64,000 nt of DNA from assembly GCF_003544815.1 (NCBI RefSeq), contig NZ_CP032100.1, forward strand, positions 248,001 through 312,000, in the 5' to 3' direction. The translations under genes and the position numbers were made by a program. The notes under the pieces were generated by a model that had not been told where the DNA came from, made no database searches, and worked only from the letters and a program-made list of their open reading frames with translations. Below, in pieces: positions 18,892 to 27,800 of the stretch (position 1 is its first letter; the number at the start of each line of letters is the position of its first letter). The DNA is from Arcobacter suis CECT 7833 (lineage in GTDB: Bacteria > Campylobacterota > Campylobacteria > Campylobacterales > Arcobacteraceae).

Positions 18892-19386
18892 TTGAAAACA
18901 AAAGTTTTATTTATATGTAGTCACAATACAACAAGAAGCCAAATGGCACAAGCTTTATTATCAAAATATGGTGGAGATGATTTTGAGGTTTTAAGTGCAG
19001 GAATAAATGCAGGCGAGTTAAATCCTATGGCAGTTGAAGTTATAAGTGAAGATGAAAATATGGATATTTCATCTTACACAACAAACAATATTTTAGACTA
19101 TTTCAAAGAGGGTAAACATTTTCATTATGTAATAACTGTTTGTGATGAAGCTAAAAAAGAGCCTTGTCCAATTTTCCCAAGTCTTGATGGGGTTTTACAC
19201 TGGAATATTTCAAGTCCTGCTTGTAATGGAACTTATGAAGAGAAAAAAGCTAAGGTTATACAATCAAAAGATAAGTTAAAAGTAAATATTTTAAAGTTTA
19301 TAGAGTTAGTGAAAAATCAACACATAAAAGCAGGATTCCCTGAATCTTGGCATGTAAATCATAATCAAAGGATAAAAAATGAGTAA
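18892..19386 (+). CDS. arsC: Thioredoxin-coupled arsenate reductase
   Basis: 164 residues from a TTG start preceded by AGGAG. The low-molecular-weight phosphatase fold begins VLFICSHNTTRSQMA, with nucleophile Cys9 in a CX5-R-type loop. The VCDEAKKEPCP segment carries Cys84 and Cys92, completing the three-cysteine relay of thioredoxin-type ArsC (S. aureus Cys10/82/89). It reduces As(V) to As(III), resolving the disulfide via thioredoxin. It has a C-terminal extension of about 25 residues beyond usual family length, ending Lys/Arg-rich. It overlaps the second reductase by 8 nt. Confidence 0.88.
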   Translation: MKTKVLFICSHNTTRSQMAQALLSKYGGDDFEVLSAGINAGELNPMAVEVISEDENMDISSYTTNNILDYFKEGKHFHYVITVCDEAKKEPCPIFPSLDGVLHWNISSPACNGTYEEKKAKVIQSKDKLKVNILKFIELVKNQHIKAGFPESWHVNHNQRIKNE

Positions 19387-19789
19387 TTCAACAAAAAAAG
19401 TTTTAATTTTATGTACAGGAAATTCTTGTAGAAGTATTATTGCAGAAGCTTTAATTAATGCTAAATTAGAAGGAATTAGTGCAGATTCAAGTGGTGTAAA
19501 AGCAAGTGGAAGAGTAAATCCAAATGCTAAAAAGTTACTTGAAGAAAAAGGAATTTGGAAAGAAGAATACCACTCAAAAACACTTGATACTGTAATAAAT
19601 AATGATTATGATTTAATTGTAACTGTTTGTGATCATGCAAATGAGACTTGTCCTATGTTTCCAAAACCAGTAGCAAAAATTCATGTTGGATTTGAAGATC
19701 CAGATGGAAAAGGTTTTGAAGCATTTGAAGCTACATATAAAGAGATAGAAGAAGTTTTACTTCCAAAAGTTGTTGAGGCTTTAAAATAG
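19379..19789 (+). CDS. arsC: Second ArsC-type reductase / LMW phosphatase
   Basis: 136 residues, typical of thioredoxin-type ArsC (about 131-139). The P-loop LCTGNSCRS contains nucleophile Cys12 and Arg18, plus Cys17. VTVCDHANETCPMFP carries Cys84 and Cys91 for the disulfide relay, and the DPDGKGFEAFEATYKEI block is characteristic. It is more compact and more canonical than the preceding paralogue, so it is likely the main arsenate reductase, with the first having a different substrate preference (inference). It abuts the permease gene with no gap. Confidence 0.9.
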   Translation: MSNSTKKVLILCTGNSCRSIIAEALINAKLEGISADSSGVKASGRVNPNAKKLLEEKGIWKEEYHSKTLDTVINNDYDLIVTVCDHANETCPMFPKPVAKIHVGFEDPDGKGFEAFEATYKEIEEVLLPKVVEALK

Positions 19790-20749
19790 ATGTTTGAGTG
19801 GTGGAATAATCTAAGTGCTATCTTAGTATTTGATATATTAGGACTTGTAAAAGGTACTAAACTTGGTGATGCAGTTCATTTTTTTGTTTTTGATACAATT
19901 AAAATATTTATTCTTTTAATAGTTATTGTATATTTAATTACATTTTTAAGAAGTTATTTTCCTCTTGAAAAAGTAAGAGTGTATTTAAGTGGGAAAAATA
20001 AAATTGTGGGACATATCTTAGCTTCAATTTTTGGAATTATAACTCCTTTTTGTTCTTGTAGTGCAATACCACTTTTTTTAGGATTTTTACAAGCAAGAAT
20101 TCCTTTGGGAGTTGCATTTAGTTATTTAGTTTCAGCACCACTTAGTGACCCTGTGGTATTTGCTCTTTTAATCTCAATGTTTAGTTGGAAAATAGCTGTG
20201 CTTTATGTTGCTTTTGGAGTAATAATCTCTATTGTTGTAGGACTTGTAATTGGGGCTATGAATATGGAAAAAGAAGTTTTAATTGAAGTAAAACCCCTTG
20301 ATAATATAAGTTACACAGAAGATGGAACTCTGTTTAAACATAGAATAAAAGAATCGTGGGATTATTCAGTAGATATTTTTAAAAAAATATATCTTTATAT
20401 AATCATTGGAGTGGGAGTTGGTGCATTTATTCATGGATTTATTCCAGAAGATTTTATTAGTAAATATGCAGGTGGCGATGTTTGGTATGCGCCAATAGTT
20501 GCAGTAATAGCAGGAATTCCTATGTATTCAAATGAATTAGGAATTTTACCAATTATAGAAGTTTTAACACAAAAAGGTGTTTTAATAGGAACTGCACTTT
20601 CATTTATGATGGCGATAGTTGCTCTTAGTTTACCAGAAGCTATGATTTTAAAAAGAGTAATATCAATAAAATTAATTGGAATATTTTTTGGTGTAGTGGG
20701 TATTGCTATACTTTTAACTGGATATACTTTAAATTATTTAGTAGGATAA
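19790..20749 (+). CDS. ArsP-like permease (DUF318/SO_0444 family)
   Basis: 319 residues, matching the family of ArsP, the methylarsenite efflux permease described in Campylobacter jejuni. About eight membrane helices in two halves are split by a polar loop near 165-190. The signature is ITPFCSCSAIPLFLGFLQARIPLG followed by FSYLVSAPLSDPVV in the first half and GIPMYSNELGILPIIE in the second; the first block carries two cysteines. In this operon it most likely exports arsenicals. Other family members are linked to copper or have unknown substrates. ATG follows directly after the arsC stop. Confidence 0.8.
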   Translation: MFEWWNNLSAILVFDILGLVKGTKLGDAVHFFVFDTIKIFILLIVIVYLITFLRSYFPLEKVRVYLSGKNKIVGHILASIFGIITPFCSCSAIPLFLGFLQARIPLGVAFSYLVSAPLSDPVVFALLISMFSWKIAVLYVAFGVIISIVVGLVIGAMNMEKEVLIEVKPLDNISYTEDGTLFKHRIKESWDYSVDIFKKIYLYIIIGVGVGAFIHGFIPEDFISKYAGGDVWYAPIVAVIAGIPMYSNELGILPIIEVLTQKGVLIGTALSFMMAIVALSLPEAMILKRVISIKLIGIFFGVVGIAILLTGYTLNYLVG

Positions 20750-20752
20750 AAA

Positions 20753-21079
20753 ATGATAGGAAATATTGGAATCTTTTTTATTGCAGCTTTTTTTGAAATA
20801 TTTGGATGTTTTGCTTTTTGGTTATATTTTAGACTTGAAAAAACTCCTTGGTGGATAGCTTTAGGAGTTATTTCTTTGATTCTTTTTGCTTATGTTTTAA
20901 CAAAAATTGATGTGGAACACGCAGGAAGAGTTTATGCAATTTATGGTGGAATTTATATAGTAGCTTCGTTATTGTGGTTAGTTTTAGTTGAAAAAGAGAG
21001 CTTTAATAAATGGGATTTAATAGGTGCTGGCATTTGTATTTTAGGTGCAAGTATTATATTAATTGGAAATCAAAAATAA
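20753..21079 (+). CDS. YnfA family small membrane transporter
   Basis: 108 residues with four membrane helices, the size and pattern of YnfA (UPF0060), a relative of small multidrug resistance transporters. Conserved features are FEIFGCFAFWLY in helix 1, HAGRVYAIYGGIYI in helix 3, and the terminal helix after DLIGAGICILG. YnfA homologues are sometimes found in ars operons and may assist metalloid or cation efflux, but their substrate is unsettled. It starts 3 nt after the permease stop. Confidence 0.88.
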   Translation: MIGNIGIFFIAAFFEIFGCFAFWLYFRLEKTPWWIALGVISLILFAYVLTKIDVEHAGRVYAIYGGIYIVASLLWLVLVEKESFNKWDLIGAGICILGASIILIGNQK

Positions 21080-21088
21080 GGTAAAAAG

Positions 21089-21322
21089 ATGAAAATAGAG
21101 ATTTTAGGAACAGGTTGTTCAAAGTGTAAAACACTTGAGGAAGTTACAAAACAAGCTGTAGCGAGAATTGGTGGTTTTCACGAAATAAAAAAAGTTGAAG
21201 ATATAGTTGAAATCATGAATTATGGTGTTATGAGTACACCAGCACTTGTTGTTGATGGAACAGTAAAAAGTAGTGGAAAAGTTCTTAGTGTTGATGAGGT
21301 TATAAAATTAATACAAGGGTAA
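21089..21322 (+). CDS. Small thioredoxin-fold redox protein
   Basis: 77 residues of the minimal thioredoxin family (MTH895/redox-active disulfide protein 2 type). The active site is GTGCSKC (Cys10, Cys13) after the first strand, and the cis-proline motif MSTPALVVDG is present. As last gene of the ars cluster it is a candidate electron donor for the two thioredoxin-type arsenate reductases (inference), or a helper of the ArsP-like permease, since such proteins often neighbour DUF318 permeases. RBS AAGGTAAAAAG. Confidence 0.87.
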   Translation: MKIEILGTGCSKCKTLEEVTKQAVARIGGFHEIKKVEDIVEIMNYGVMSTPALVVDGTVKSSGKVLSVDEVIKLIQG

Positions 21323-21342
21323 TTTATTGTTCATAAAGAATT

Positions 21343-21364
21343 AATGAGTTATTAATAACTCATT
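21343..21364. repeat. 22-bp perfect palindrome at the end of the ars operon
   Basis: AATGAGTTATT immediately followed by AATAACTCATT lies between the convergent thioredoxin and DUF350 genes and covers the stop codon of the latter. It has no T-run on either side, so intrinsic termination is doubtful; a protein site is possible. Confidence 0.45.
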
Positions 21365-21756
21365 GACCCTGCATTTAAAAGACCTATACAAATAGATAAA
21401 AATGCCATTAAAATTCCAACTGGAACAACACCTTGAGAGATTTTTGATTCAAGGGAATATTTACCACTAATTCTTGTAACAACAAGAGCAAAAATTAGTT
21501 GAATAAGTATTGCAATAACTCCCCAAATAACAAAATCAGTATAAGAAACAGAGTTTACTAATGCACTATATAGTGGAATTGAAACTCCAATAATTGCTCC
21601 ACCAAATCCTAAAGCAGCAGCTATATTATTATCTTCAAAAATAAGTTTATAATCATCATAAGGTGTAACAAGAGCATATAAGTAAAGAAAAACAACTACT
21701 AAAGCTAAAGCTGTTAAAAAGAAGCTTATGAATCCTATATATAATTCTATTTCCAT
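21352..21756 (-). CDS. DUF350 family membrane protein
   Basis: 134 residues with four membrane helices in two tandem pairs, the DUF350 (YjfL) arrangement; each pair has a polar helix-turn, DNNIAAALGFGGAIIGVSIPL in the first half and a similar EISQGVVPVGILMAF-type second half. It is inner-membrane and of unknown function. It has its own RBS (AAGGAC) and is transcribed opposite to the ars operon, its stop overlapping a palindrome. The methyltransferase gene starts divergently 86 nt away. Confidence 0.82.
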   Translation of the reverse strand: MEIELYIGFISFFLTALALVVVFLYLYALVTPYDDYKLIFEDNNIAAALGFGGAIIGVSIPLYSALVNSVSYTDFVIWGVIAILIQLIFALVVTRISGKYSLESKISQGVVPVGILMAFLSICIGLLNAGSMSY

Positions 21757-21842
21757 TTTTGTCCTTTTTTCTTTTTATAATAGCCAAAAGTAGCTATATG
21801 ACTTATTATGCTAAAATATTTTATAAAAAAATAGGAGTTTTG

Positions 21843-22460
21843 ATGCCAAAGTGTCCCCTTTGTCAAAATAGTTCAACACCATTTTATAAAGATGAATTTT
21901 ATGAATGTATTTGTTGTAAAGGTATATTTAGACCAAAAGAAAAACTACTTGATAATGAAAAAGAAAAACAAAGATATGAAAGCCATACAAATAATTCAGA
22001 TGATTTAGGTTATCGAAATTTTGTAGCTCCGATTACCAATTCTATTTTAAATGAATATAAAAAGAGTGATTTAGGTTTGGATTTTGGTTGTGGGAAAGAC
22101 TCTCCCATAATCAAAGTTTTAAGACAAAATGAATATAAAATATTTGAATATGACCCATATTTTTTTGATGATAAAAAACTATTAGAACAGAAATATGATT
22201 ATATCGCTTGTTGTGAAGTAATCGAGCATTTTTATAATCCTAAAAAAGAGTTTGAACTTCTGAAATCTTTATTAAAAGATGACTCAACTTTGTATTTGAT
22301 GACGGGAATTTATAAAGATAATATTGATTTCTCAAAGTGGTGGTATAAAAATGATTTAACCCATGTTTTTATTTTTAGAGAAAAAACTTTTGAATGGATA
22401 AAAAAAGAGTTTGGATTTAAAAATATGTTTATTGAAAAGAATTTTATAAAGTTTAGTTAG
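21843..22460 (+). CDS. Zinc-ribbon class I SAM-dependent methyltransferase
   Basis: 205 residues from ATG 21843, chosen because AGGAG lies 6 nt upstream and because the protein then begins with a zinc ribbon, MPKCPLCQNS with a second CICC pair near residue 22. An upstream in-frame start at 21759 would only add a hydrophobic tail without RBS. The SAM-binding motif I is LDFGCGKDS, the acidic motif FEYDPYF, and the post-motif block CCEVIEHFYNP. Substrate unknown; the combination resembles methyltransferases acting on small molecules or nucleic acid. Confidence 0.82.
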   Translation: MPKCPLCQNSSTPFYKDEFYECICCKGIFRPKEKLLDNEKEKQRYESHTNNSDDLGYRNFVAPITNSILNEYKKSDLGLDFGCGKDSPIIKVLRQNEYKIFEYDPYFFDDKKLLEQKYDYIACCEVIEHFYNPKKEFELLKSLLKDDSTLYLMTGIYKDNIDFSKWWYKNDLTHVFIFREKTFEWIKKEFGFKNMFIEKNFIKFS

Positions 22461-22469
22461 AAGTTAGAA

Positions 22470-22500
22470 AAAATTAAAGAGGAAATGCCTCTTTAATTTT
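22470..22500. terminator. Bidirectional terminator between convergent genes
   Basis: A 13-bp stem (AAAATTAAAGAGG with CCTCTTTAATTTT) closes on an AAATG loop, between the methyltransferase stop and the transporter stop. Both outer flanks give T-rich 3' tails in the respective direction. Confidence 0.8.
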
Positions 22501-22508
22501 AAAAGAAA

Positions 22509-23825
22509 TTACCCTAAAATCTCATCTTTAACAGTTTCTGGGTGATCAAGTGAATATTTGAATTTTTCCATATCAATTTGTTTATCCCAAGCACCAACAA
22601 CAACAGCTGCAACTGCATTTCCACACAGATTTCCAACAGCTCTCATTTCACTCATAAATTTATCAACACCTAATAAAACAGCAACTGTAACAACAGGAAT
22701 AATTCCACCCATTGCTGAAAGTGTTCCAGCTAGAACTATAAATCCAGAACCTGTAACTCCAACTGCACCTTTTGATGTAATCATTAAAATAATAATGATA
22801 CTTAATTGTTCACCAAGAGTTAATGGAAGATTAAACGCTTGTGATAAAAAGATAATTGAAAGAGATAAATATATATTTGTACAATCTAGATTAAATGAAT
22901 ATCCTGTTGGAATAACTAATCCAGTTGTTCCTCTACTTACACCCGCTGATTCAAGTCTTTTCATTAATGGAGCAAGAGCAGATTCACTTGAAGATGTAGC
23001 AAATACAATTAATACTTCTTTATAAATAAATCTCATAAATTTGAATACATTAATTTTAAAGATAGCTAAAATAATACCAAGTACAATAAAAATAAATGCA
23101 ACAACAGAAATAAACATAACACCAAGTAAACTAGCCATATTAACTAAAGATGCAATACCAAATTTACCAATTAAAAATGACATAGCACTAAAACTTGCAA
23201 TTGGACTTAACCACATTAAAACAGTTAAAATCTTGAAGAAAAAGTTTTGAGCAGTTTCAATAGGATTTAAGATTTTTTCTTTGTAAGGCCCACCAAATGC
23301 AGAAATTAAAACAGCTAAAGTTAAAGCCATTACTAAAACTTGAAGAGTTTGACCATTTAAAAATGGAGTGATTGGATCACTTGGAATTGCACCTTTTAAA
23401 ATAGACCAAACAGAACCAACATCTTGATTAGCATTTGTATATTTTGCAACACTTGCTGGATCTAATGAATCAACTGAAAGGTTCATTCCACTTCCTGGTG
23501 CAAACCAATTACCAAATAAAACACCGATTGCTAAAGCAAATGTACTTACGATTTCAAAGTAAATAAATGCTTTAAATCCAATTGTTCCAACTTCTTTAAG
23601 ACTTTTTAATCCAACAATACCTGAAATAATTGTTAAAAATATAATAGGTCCAACAAGCCATTTAAGTCCTTGAATAAACCAATCAATACCAGGTTTTGCT
23701 TGAACTGCTAATTTGGGATCAACCATACCAAAAATAATACCCGCGATAATTGCAATAATAACCCAAAAAGCTAAACTTTTAACAGTATAATTTTTCCAAT
23801 TTTTTTTATTTTCTATTTCTTCCAA
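22509..23825 (-). CDS. Dicarboxylate/amino acid:cation symporter (DAACS)
   Basis: 438 residues, typical of the GltP/DctA/GltT family. Signature blocks include GLVIPTGYSFNLDCTNIYLS (family NMDG-like hairpin region is replaced by NLDCTNIY), the serine-rich loop VFATSSSESALAPLM and ITSKGAVGVTGSGFIVLAGTL. It imports glutamate/aspartate or C4-dicarboxylates with Na+ or H+. The start codon is TTG at 23825 with RBS AAGGAT; it is convergent with the methyltransferase. Which substrate it prefers cannot be read from sequence. Confidence 0.9.
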   Translation of the reverse strand: MEEIENKKNWKNYTVKSLAFWVIIAIIAGIIFGMVDPKLAVQAKPGIDWFIQGLKWLVGPIIFLTIISGIVGLKSLKEVGTIGFKAFIYFEIVSTFALAIGVLFGNWFAPGSGMNLSVDSLDPASVAKYTNANQDVGSVWSILKGAIPSDPITPFLNGQTLQVLVMALTLAVLISAFGGPYKEKILNPIETAQNFFFKILTVLMWLSPIASFSAMSFLIGKFGIASLVNMASLLGVMFISVVAFIFIVLGIILAIFKINVFKFMRFIYKEVLIVFATSSSESALAPLMKRLESAGVSRGTTGLVIPTGYSFNLDCTNIYLSLSIIFLSQAFNLPLTLGEQLSIIIILMITSKGAVGVTGSGFIVLAGTLSAMGGIIPVVTVAVLLGVDKFMSEMRAVGNLCGNAVAAVVVGAWDKQIDMEKFKYSLDHPETVKDEILG

Positions 23826-24171
23826 GAAATATCCTTTTATTTTATATAAATGGACTATATCTAGAATTTATGTCGAATTTATGTAAGTTTATTTTTAACT
23901 AATTGCCTAAACTTATTTACTCTAAAGATGTTACAAAAAGAAATACAAACTTCTAGTATTGACCATAATTTGGGGTTTTAGTGGATTCCAAATCTATCAA
24001 TTATAATTTTAGAAGCTTTATCATATTCGAATACTTAAATATTCTTGTCTTTTATTTTCTTAAGACCTTTTTTAAATTATAAAAGTAAAGAGTTGTACTC
24101 TTGACTTTTATAATTTTTTATTTTATACTTCTAAAAATAAAGAGTATAACTCTTTACTTATTGGAGTAAAA
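23826..24171. other. 346-bp divergent intergenic region
   Basis: AT-rich DNA between the divergent transporter and merR genes. The right third holds the two palindromes and the merR promoter described separately. The left two thirds (23826-24073) hold the leader of the transporter and nothing I can identify: no ORF with a credible RBS and no tRNA or riboswitch-like fold. Confidence 0.6.
24074..24156 (+). promoter_or_regulatory. merR promoter flanked by two AAGAGT-N3-ACTCTT operators
   Basis: Site 1, AAGAGT-TGT-ACTCTT at 24088-24102, lies inside a larger 13-bp inverted repeat (24074-24086 with 24104-24116). Site 2, TAAAGAGT-ATA-ACTCTTTA, is at 24138-24156. Centres are 52 bp apart, about five helical turns. 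Between them is a strong promoter: -35 TTGACT 24101-24106, 17-nt spacer, -10 TATACT 24124-24129. Site 1 abuts the -35 and site 2 sits at the likely transcription start, so looping autorepression is plausible. The large hairpin plus T6 also resembles a terminator. Confidence 0.75.
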
Positions 24172-24810
24172 ATGAAACTTATAAAAGATGAAAAGTATTA
24201 TAAAATGTCTGAATTAGTAGAACTTACAAATTTAAGTAATTTCACAATTTCATTTTATGATAAAAAAGCTCTATTGCCAAATACCATAAGTACATCAAAA
24301 AATATGAAATATTATCCAGAAATTACAATCACAGTTTTAAATTTGATTAAATATTTTAAAGAAAATCTAAATTTTTCAATTGATTATATAAAAGAACTTT
24401 TTGATTTTTATAATATAAATTTTCAAGACAGAGCTGATTTAATATTACAATCAATTGAAATGATAAGTAGTGAAATAAAAAATCCAATTTCAAAAAAAGA
24501 TTTAGAAATATATTGTGTAAATGAAGCAATAGAACTTGATTTATTAGATGATAAAGAGATTTATTTTAAAACAGAAATAGAAGTTTTAAAAACCTTTAAT
24601 GAGTTAAAAAAATATGATATTTCAACTCAACTTATAAGTGAATATGTAAAAACAAGTAAAAAATTAGCTTCAATGGAAAAGGAGTTGTCAGATAAAGTTA
24701 TGGAAAAGATTGGGATTTTACCTGAGATATTAGTTCTTGATATTTTAAACTCTTTTAAACCATATATTTTTAATCGTCATACAATTCTTGAATTTAAAAA
24801 GGAAAATTAA
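24172..24810 (+). CDS. MerR family transcriptional regulator
   Basis: 212 residues. The N-terminal winged HTH (about 8-80) reads YYKMSELVELTNLSNFTISFYDKKALLPN, matching the MerR pattern of helix-turn-helix followed by an R/F-x-Y-D/E turn and a wing with YYPE. Here the usual R-Y-Y-E is changed to F-Y-D-K. The C-terminal 130 residues are an unrecognised, mostly helical effector domain without a cysteine metal site. The next gene starts 1 nt after its stop, so this is probably the dedicated regulator of the acyltransferase fusion, using the palindromes upstream. Confidence 0.85.
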   Translation: MKLIKDEKYYKMSELVELTNLSNFTISFYDKKALLPNTISTSKNMKYYPEITITVLNLIKYFKENLNFSIDYIKELFDFYNINFQDRADLILQSIEMISSEIKNPISKKDLEIYCVNEAIELDLLDDKEIYFKTEIEVLKTFNELKKYDISTQLISEYVKTSKKLASMEKELSDKVMEKIGILPEILVLDILNSFKPYIFNRHTILEFKKEN

Positions 24811-24811
24811 A

Positions 24812-27800
24812 ATGAACAAAATAAATAACTTATTAAATATAAAAATCGCATTTTTATTTGTGGTTTTTTGTAATGTAATAGTAGATGTTGCACACAAAGT
24901 GTTTTTACAAAATATAGCTTTTAAAGTCTTTGATGGAAGTACTCAGGTTATTTGGATTTCAATAATTAATGCTTTGATTATTATTCCTTTTTTACTTTTA
25001 TTTACAGTTAGTGGGTATTTATCAGATAAATACAATAAAAAGAATATCTTAATTTATGGAGCTGTTTCATCTTTTTTATTATCAATTTTAATGGTGATTT
25101 CATATCTTAGTGGGAACTTTTATTTTGCGATGTTCTCTTTAGTTTTATTAGCTGTTCAAAGTGCCATTTATTCTCCTGCAAAATTTGGACTTATAATAGA
25201 TATTTATGGTAAAAAAAATCTTTCAAGTGGAAATGCTGTATTACAAGCTACCTCAATTATTGCTATTTTATTTTCAATTGCCTCTGCATCTTTTGTATTT
25301 GAAAATTTTTATAATACAAATAATTTAGCAACACTTGCAACAAAAGAAGAACTTTTAGATGCAATTTTGCCTTTGACATATTATATTTTGCCAGTTGCCT
25401 TTTTAGAAATGATGGTTTCATTTTTATTTTTAAGAAGAATAAATACAACATATACTAAAAATGAAACATTAACTTTAGATAGAAATGAGCTATTTAAAGG
25501 AAAGTTATTATCTAAGAATATTCAAACAATATTTGAAAATAACATCATATCTTTATCTGTAATTGGATTATCAGTATTTTGGGGTGTTTCGCAAGCATTG
25601 ATGGCAGTATTTCCTTCTTATGTAAAAGAGTATTTAGGAATAACTGATGTCTTTATGATAAATGGAGTTATTGGAGCTTCTGGAGTTGGAATTGCCATTG
25701 GTTCAATTTTATATTCAAAAATCTCAAAACACTATATAGAAATAGGAACAATTCCCCTTGCAGCTTTGGGAATGGCTTTGATGATTTATGTTTCAACGAT
25801 TGTTCAAACGCCTTTTTTATTGGGAATGAGTTTTTTAGTATTTGGAATATTTGGAGGATTATTTGTTGTTCCTTTAAATGCATTGATTCAATTTAATGCT
25901 AAAAAAAAGGTTTTAGGAACTATCCTTGCTGGAAATAATTGGTTTAATTCTTTAGCTATGTTTTTAATGTTGGCTCTTACTACAACAGTTTCATATTATG
26001 AGTTAGATCCATTAAATACACTTTATTTGATTTTATTAATTACTGTTATTGGAACATTTTATACAATTTATAAACTACCACAATCTTTGATTTTATTATT
26101 CTTAAAAAGAATTGTTGGATTAAAATACAAACTTGAAGTAAATGGTGTAAAAAATATTCCATCAAATGGAGGAGTTTTACTTTTAGGGAATCATATTTCA
26201 TGGATAGATTGGGCTGTTGTTTTAATGGCAACTCCTAGAGAAGTACGATTTGTAATGCATAAACCAATTTATGAAAAATGGTATTTAAATTGGCTTTTAA
26301 AAATTTTCAAATGTATTCCTATTTCAAATGGTTCAAGCAAAAATACAATTCAAACAATAGCAAAAGAGTTAGATGCTGGAAATGTTGTTGTGGTTTTTCC
26401 AGAAGGTGCAATCACTAGAAATGGACATTTAGGAGAGTTCAAAAGAGGTTTTGAAAAAATCTTGGAACTTACAACCACAGATGTAAAAGTTGTTCCTTTT
26501 TATATTAGAGGACTTTGGGAATCTATGTTTTCACGAGCTAGTAAAAAGTTTAAAAAATCAAATAAAACAAATAGTGTAACTGTATCTTTTTCAAGAATGA
26601 TGAGAAAAGAAAAAGCAAATATAATAAGTGTAAAACAAGAGCTTATAAAACTTTCTACTAAATCATGGCAAGAGCATATACGTGATTTAAAACCTTTAAA
26701 TGAAACTATCTTTGATAGGTTGAAAGAAGTAGGTTCTAATATGATTTTTGCTGATTCAACAGGTCTTGAATTAAGTGGAGAGAGATTTTTGACAGTTTCT
26801 ATTTTGTTTAAAAATCTACTAGAAAAAGAAGTAAAAAATCAAAATATTGGTTTATTACTTCCTTCAACTGTTGCAGGAGCTTTTATAAATTATTCAGTTT
26901 TAATGATGGGAAAAACACTGGTAAATTTAAATTATACAAGTGAAATTAACTCTTTAAAAACAGCAGTACAATCAGCTCAGATAAAAACCATAATAGCTTC
27001 AAAAAAGTTTATTGAAAAACTAGAAAACAAAGGCATAAACATAAAAGAAATCCTTGAAATGGCTGAGGTTATTTATGTGGAAGATTTAAAAGAAAAGATT
27101 TCAAGACCAAAAGGAATTTTTACATATTTTAGTGTGAAATTAATGCCTAGTTTTTTATTGAAATTTATTCATTTAACAAAGACTTCAAAAGAAAGTACTG
27201 TTTTAATCCTATTTTCATCAGGAAGTGAAGGAACTCCAAAAGGTGTTGAATTAAGTAGTGATAATATTTTGGGAAATTCGCAACAAATAGCAAATATTAT
27301 AAATGCAACTGATGATGATATTATGGTTGGTTCTTTGCCATTATTCCATGCTTTTGGAATAGTTGTTACTACATTTTTACCTTTGATTGAAGGAATAAAA
27401 TGTGTTTGTCATCCAGACCCAACTGATGGTTTAGGATTAGGGAAATTAATTTCTCAATATAAAGCCACAATTATGACTGGAACTTCAACATTCTTTAGAC
27501 TTTATACAAAAAACTCAAAAGTTCATCCTTTGATGTTTGAAAGTCTGCGACTTTGTGTAGCAGGAGCTGAGAAACTGCGAGAAGATGTAAGATATGATTT
27601 TAAAAAGAAATTTGGAAAAGATATTTTAGAAGGTTATGGAACAAGTGAAACTTCACCAGTTGCTGCTTGTAATTTACCAGATGTTTTAGCTCCTGATTTT
27701 AGCGTTCAAGTTGGAAATAAAATAGGAACAGTTGGTATGGCAATTCCTGGAACTACAATAAAAATTGTGAACCCTCAAACTTTTGAAGAGTTAGCTACAA

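Noticed and set aside
15674-21342. Ars cluster as a transposon or genomic island
   Set aside because: No transposase, integrase, tRNA or flanking repeat is present, and base composition by eye matches the neighbours.
22558-23025. 155-residue plus-strand ORF within the DAACS gene
   Set aside because: It is the reverse of a well-conserved transporter gene; composition is that of a shadow frame.
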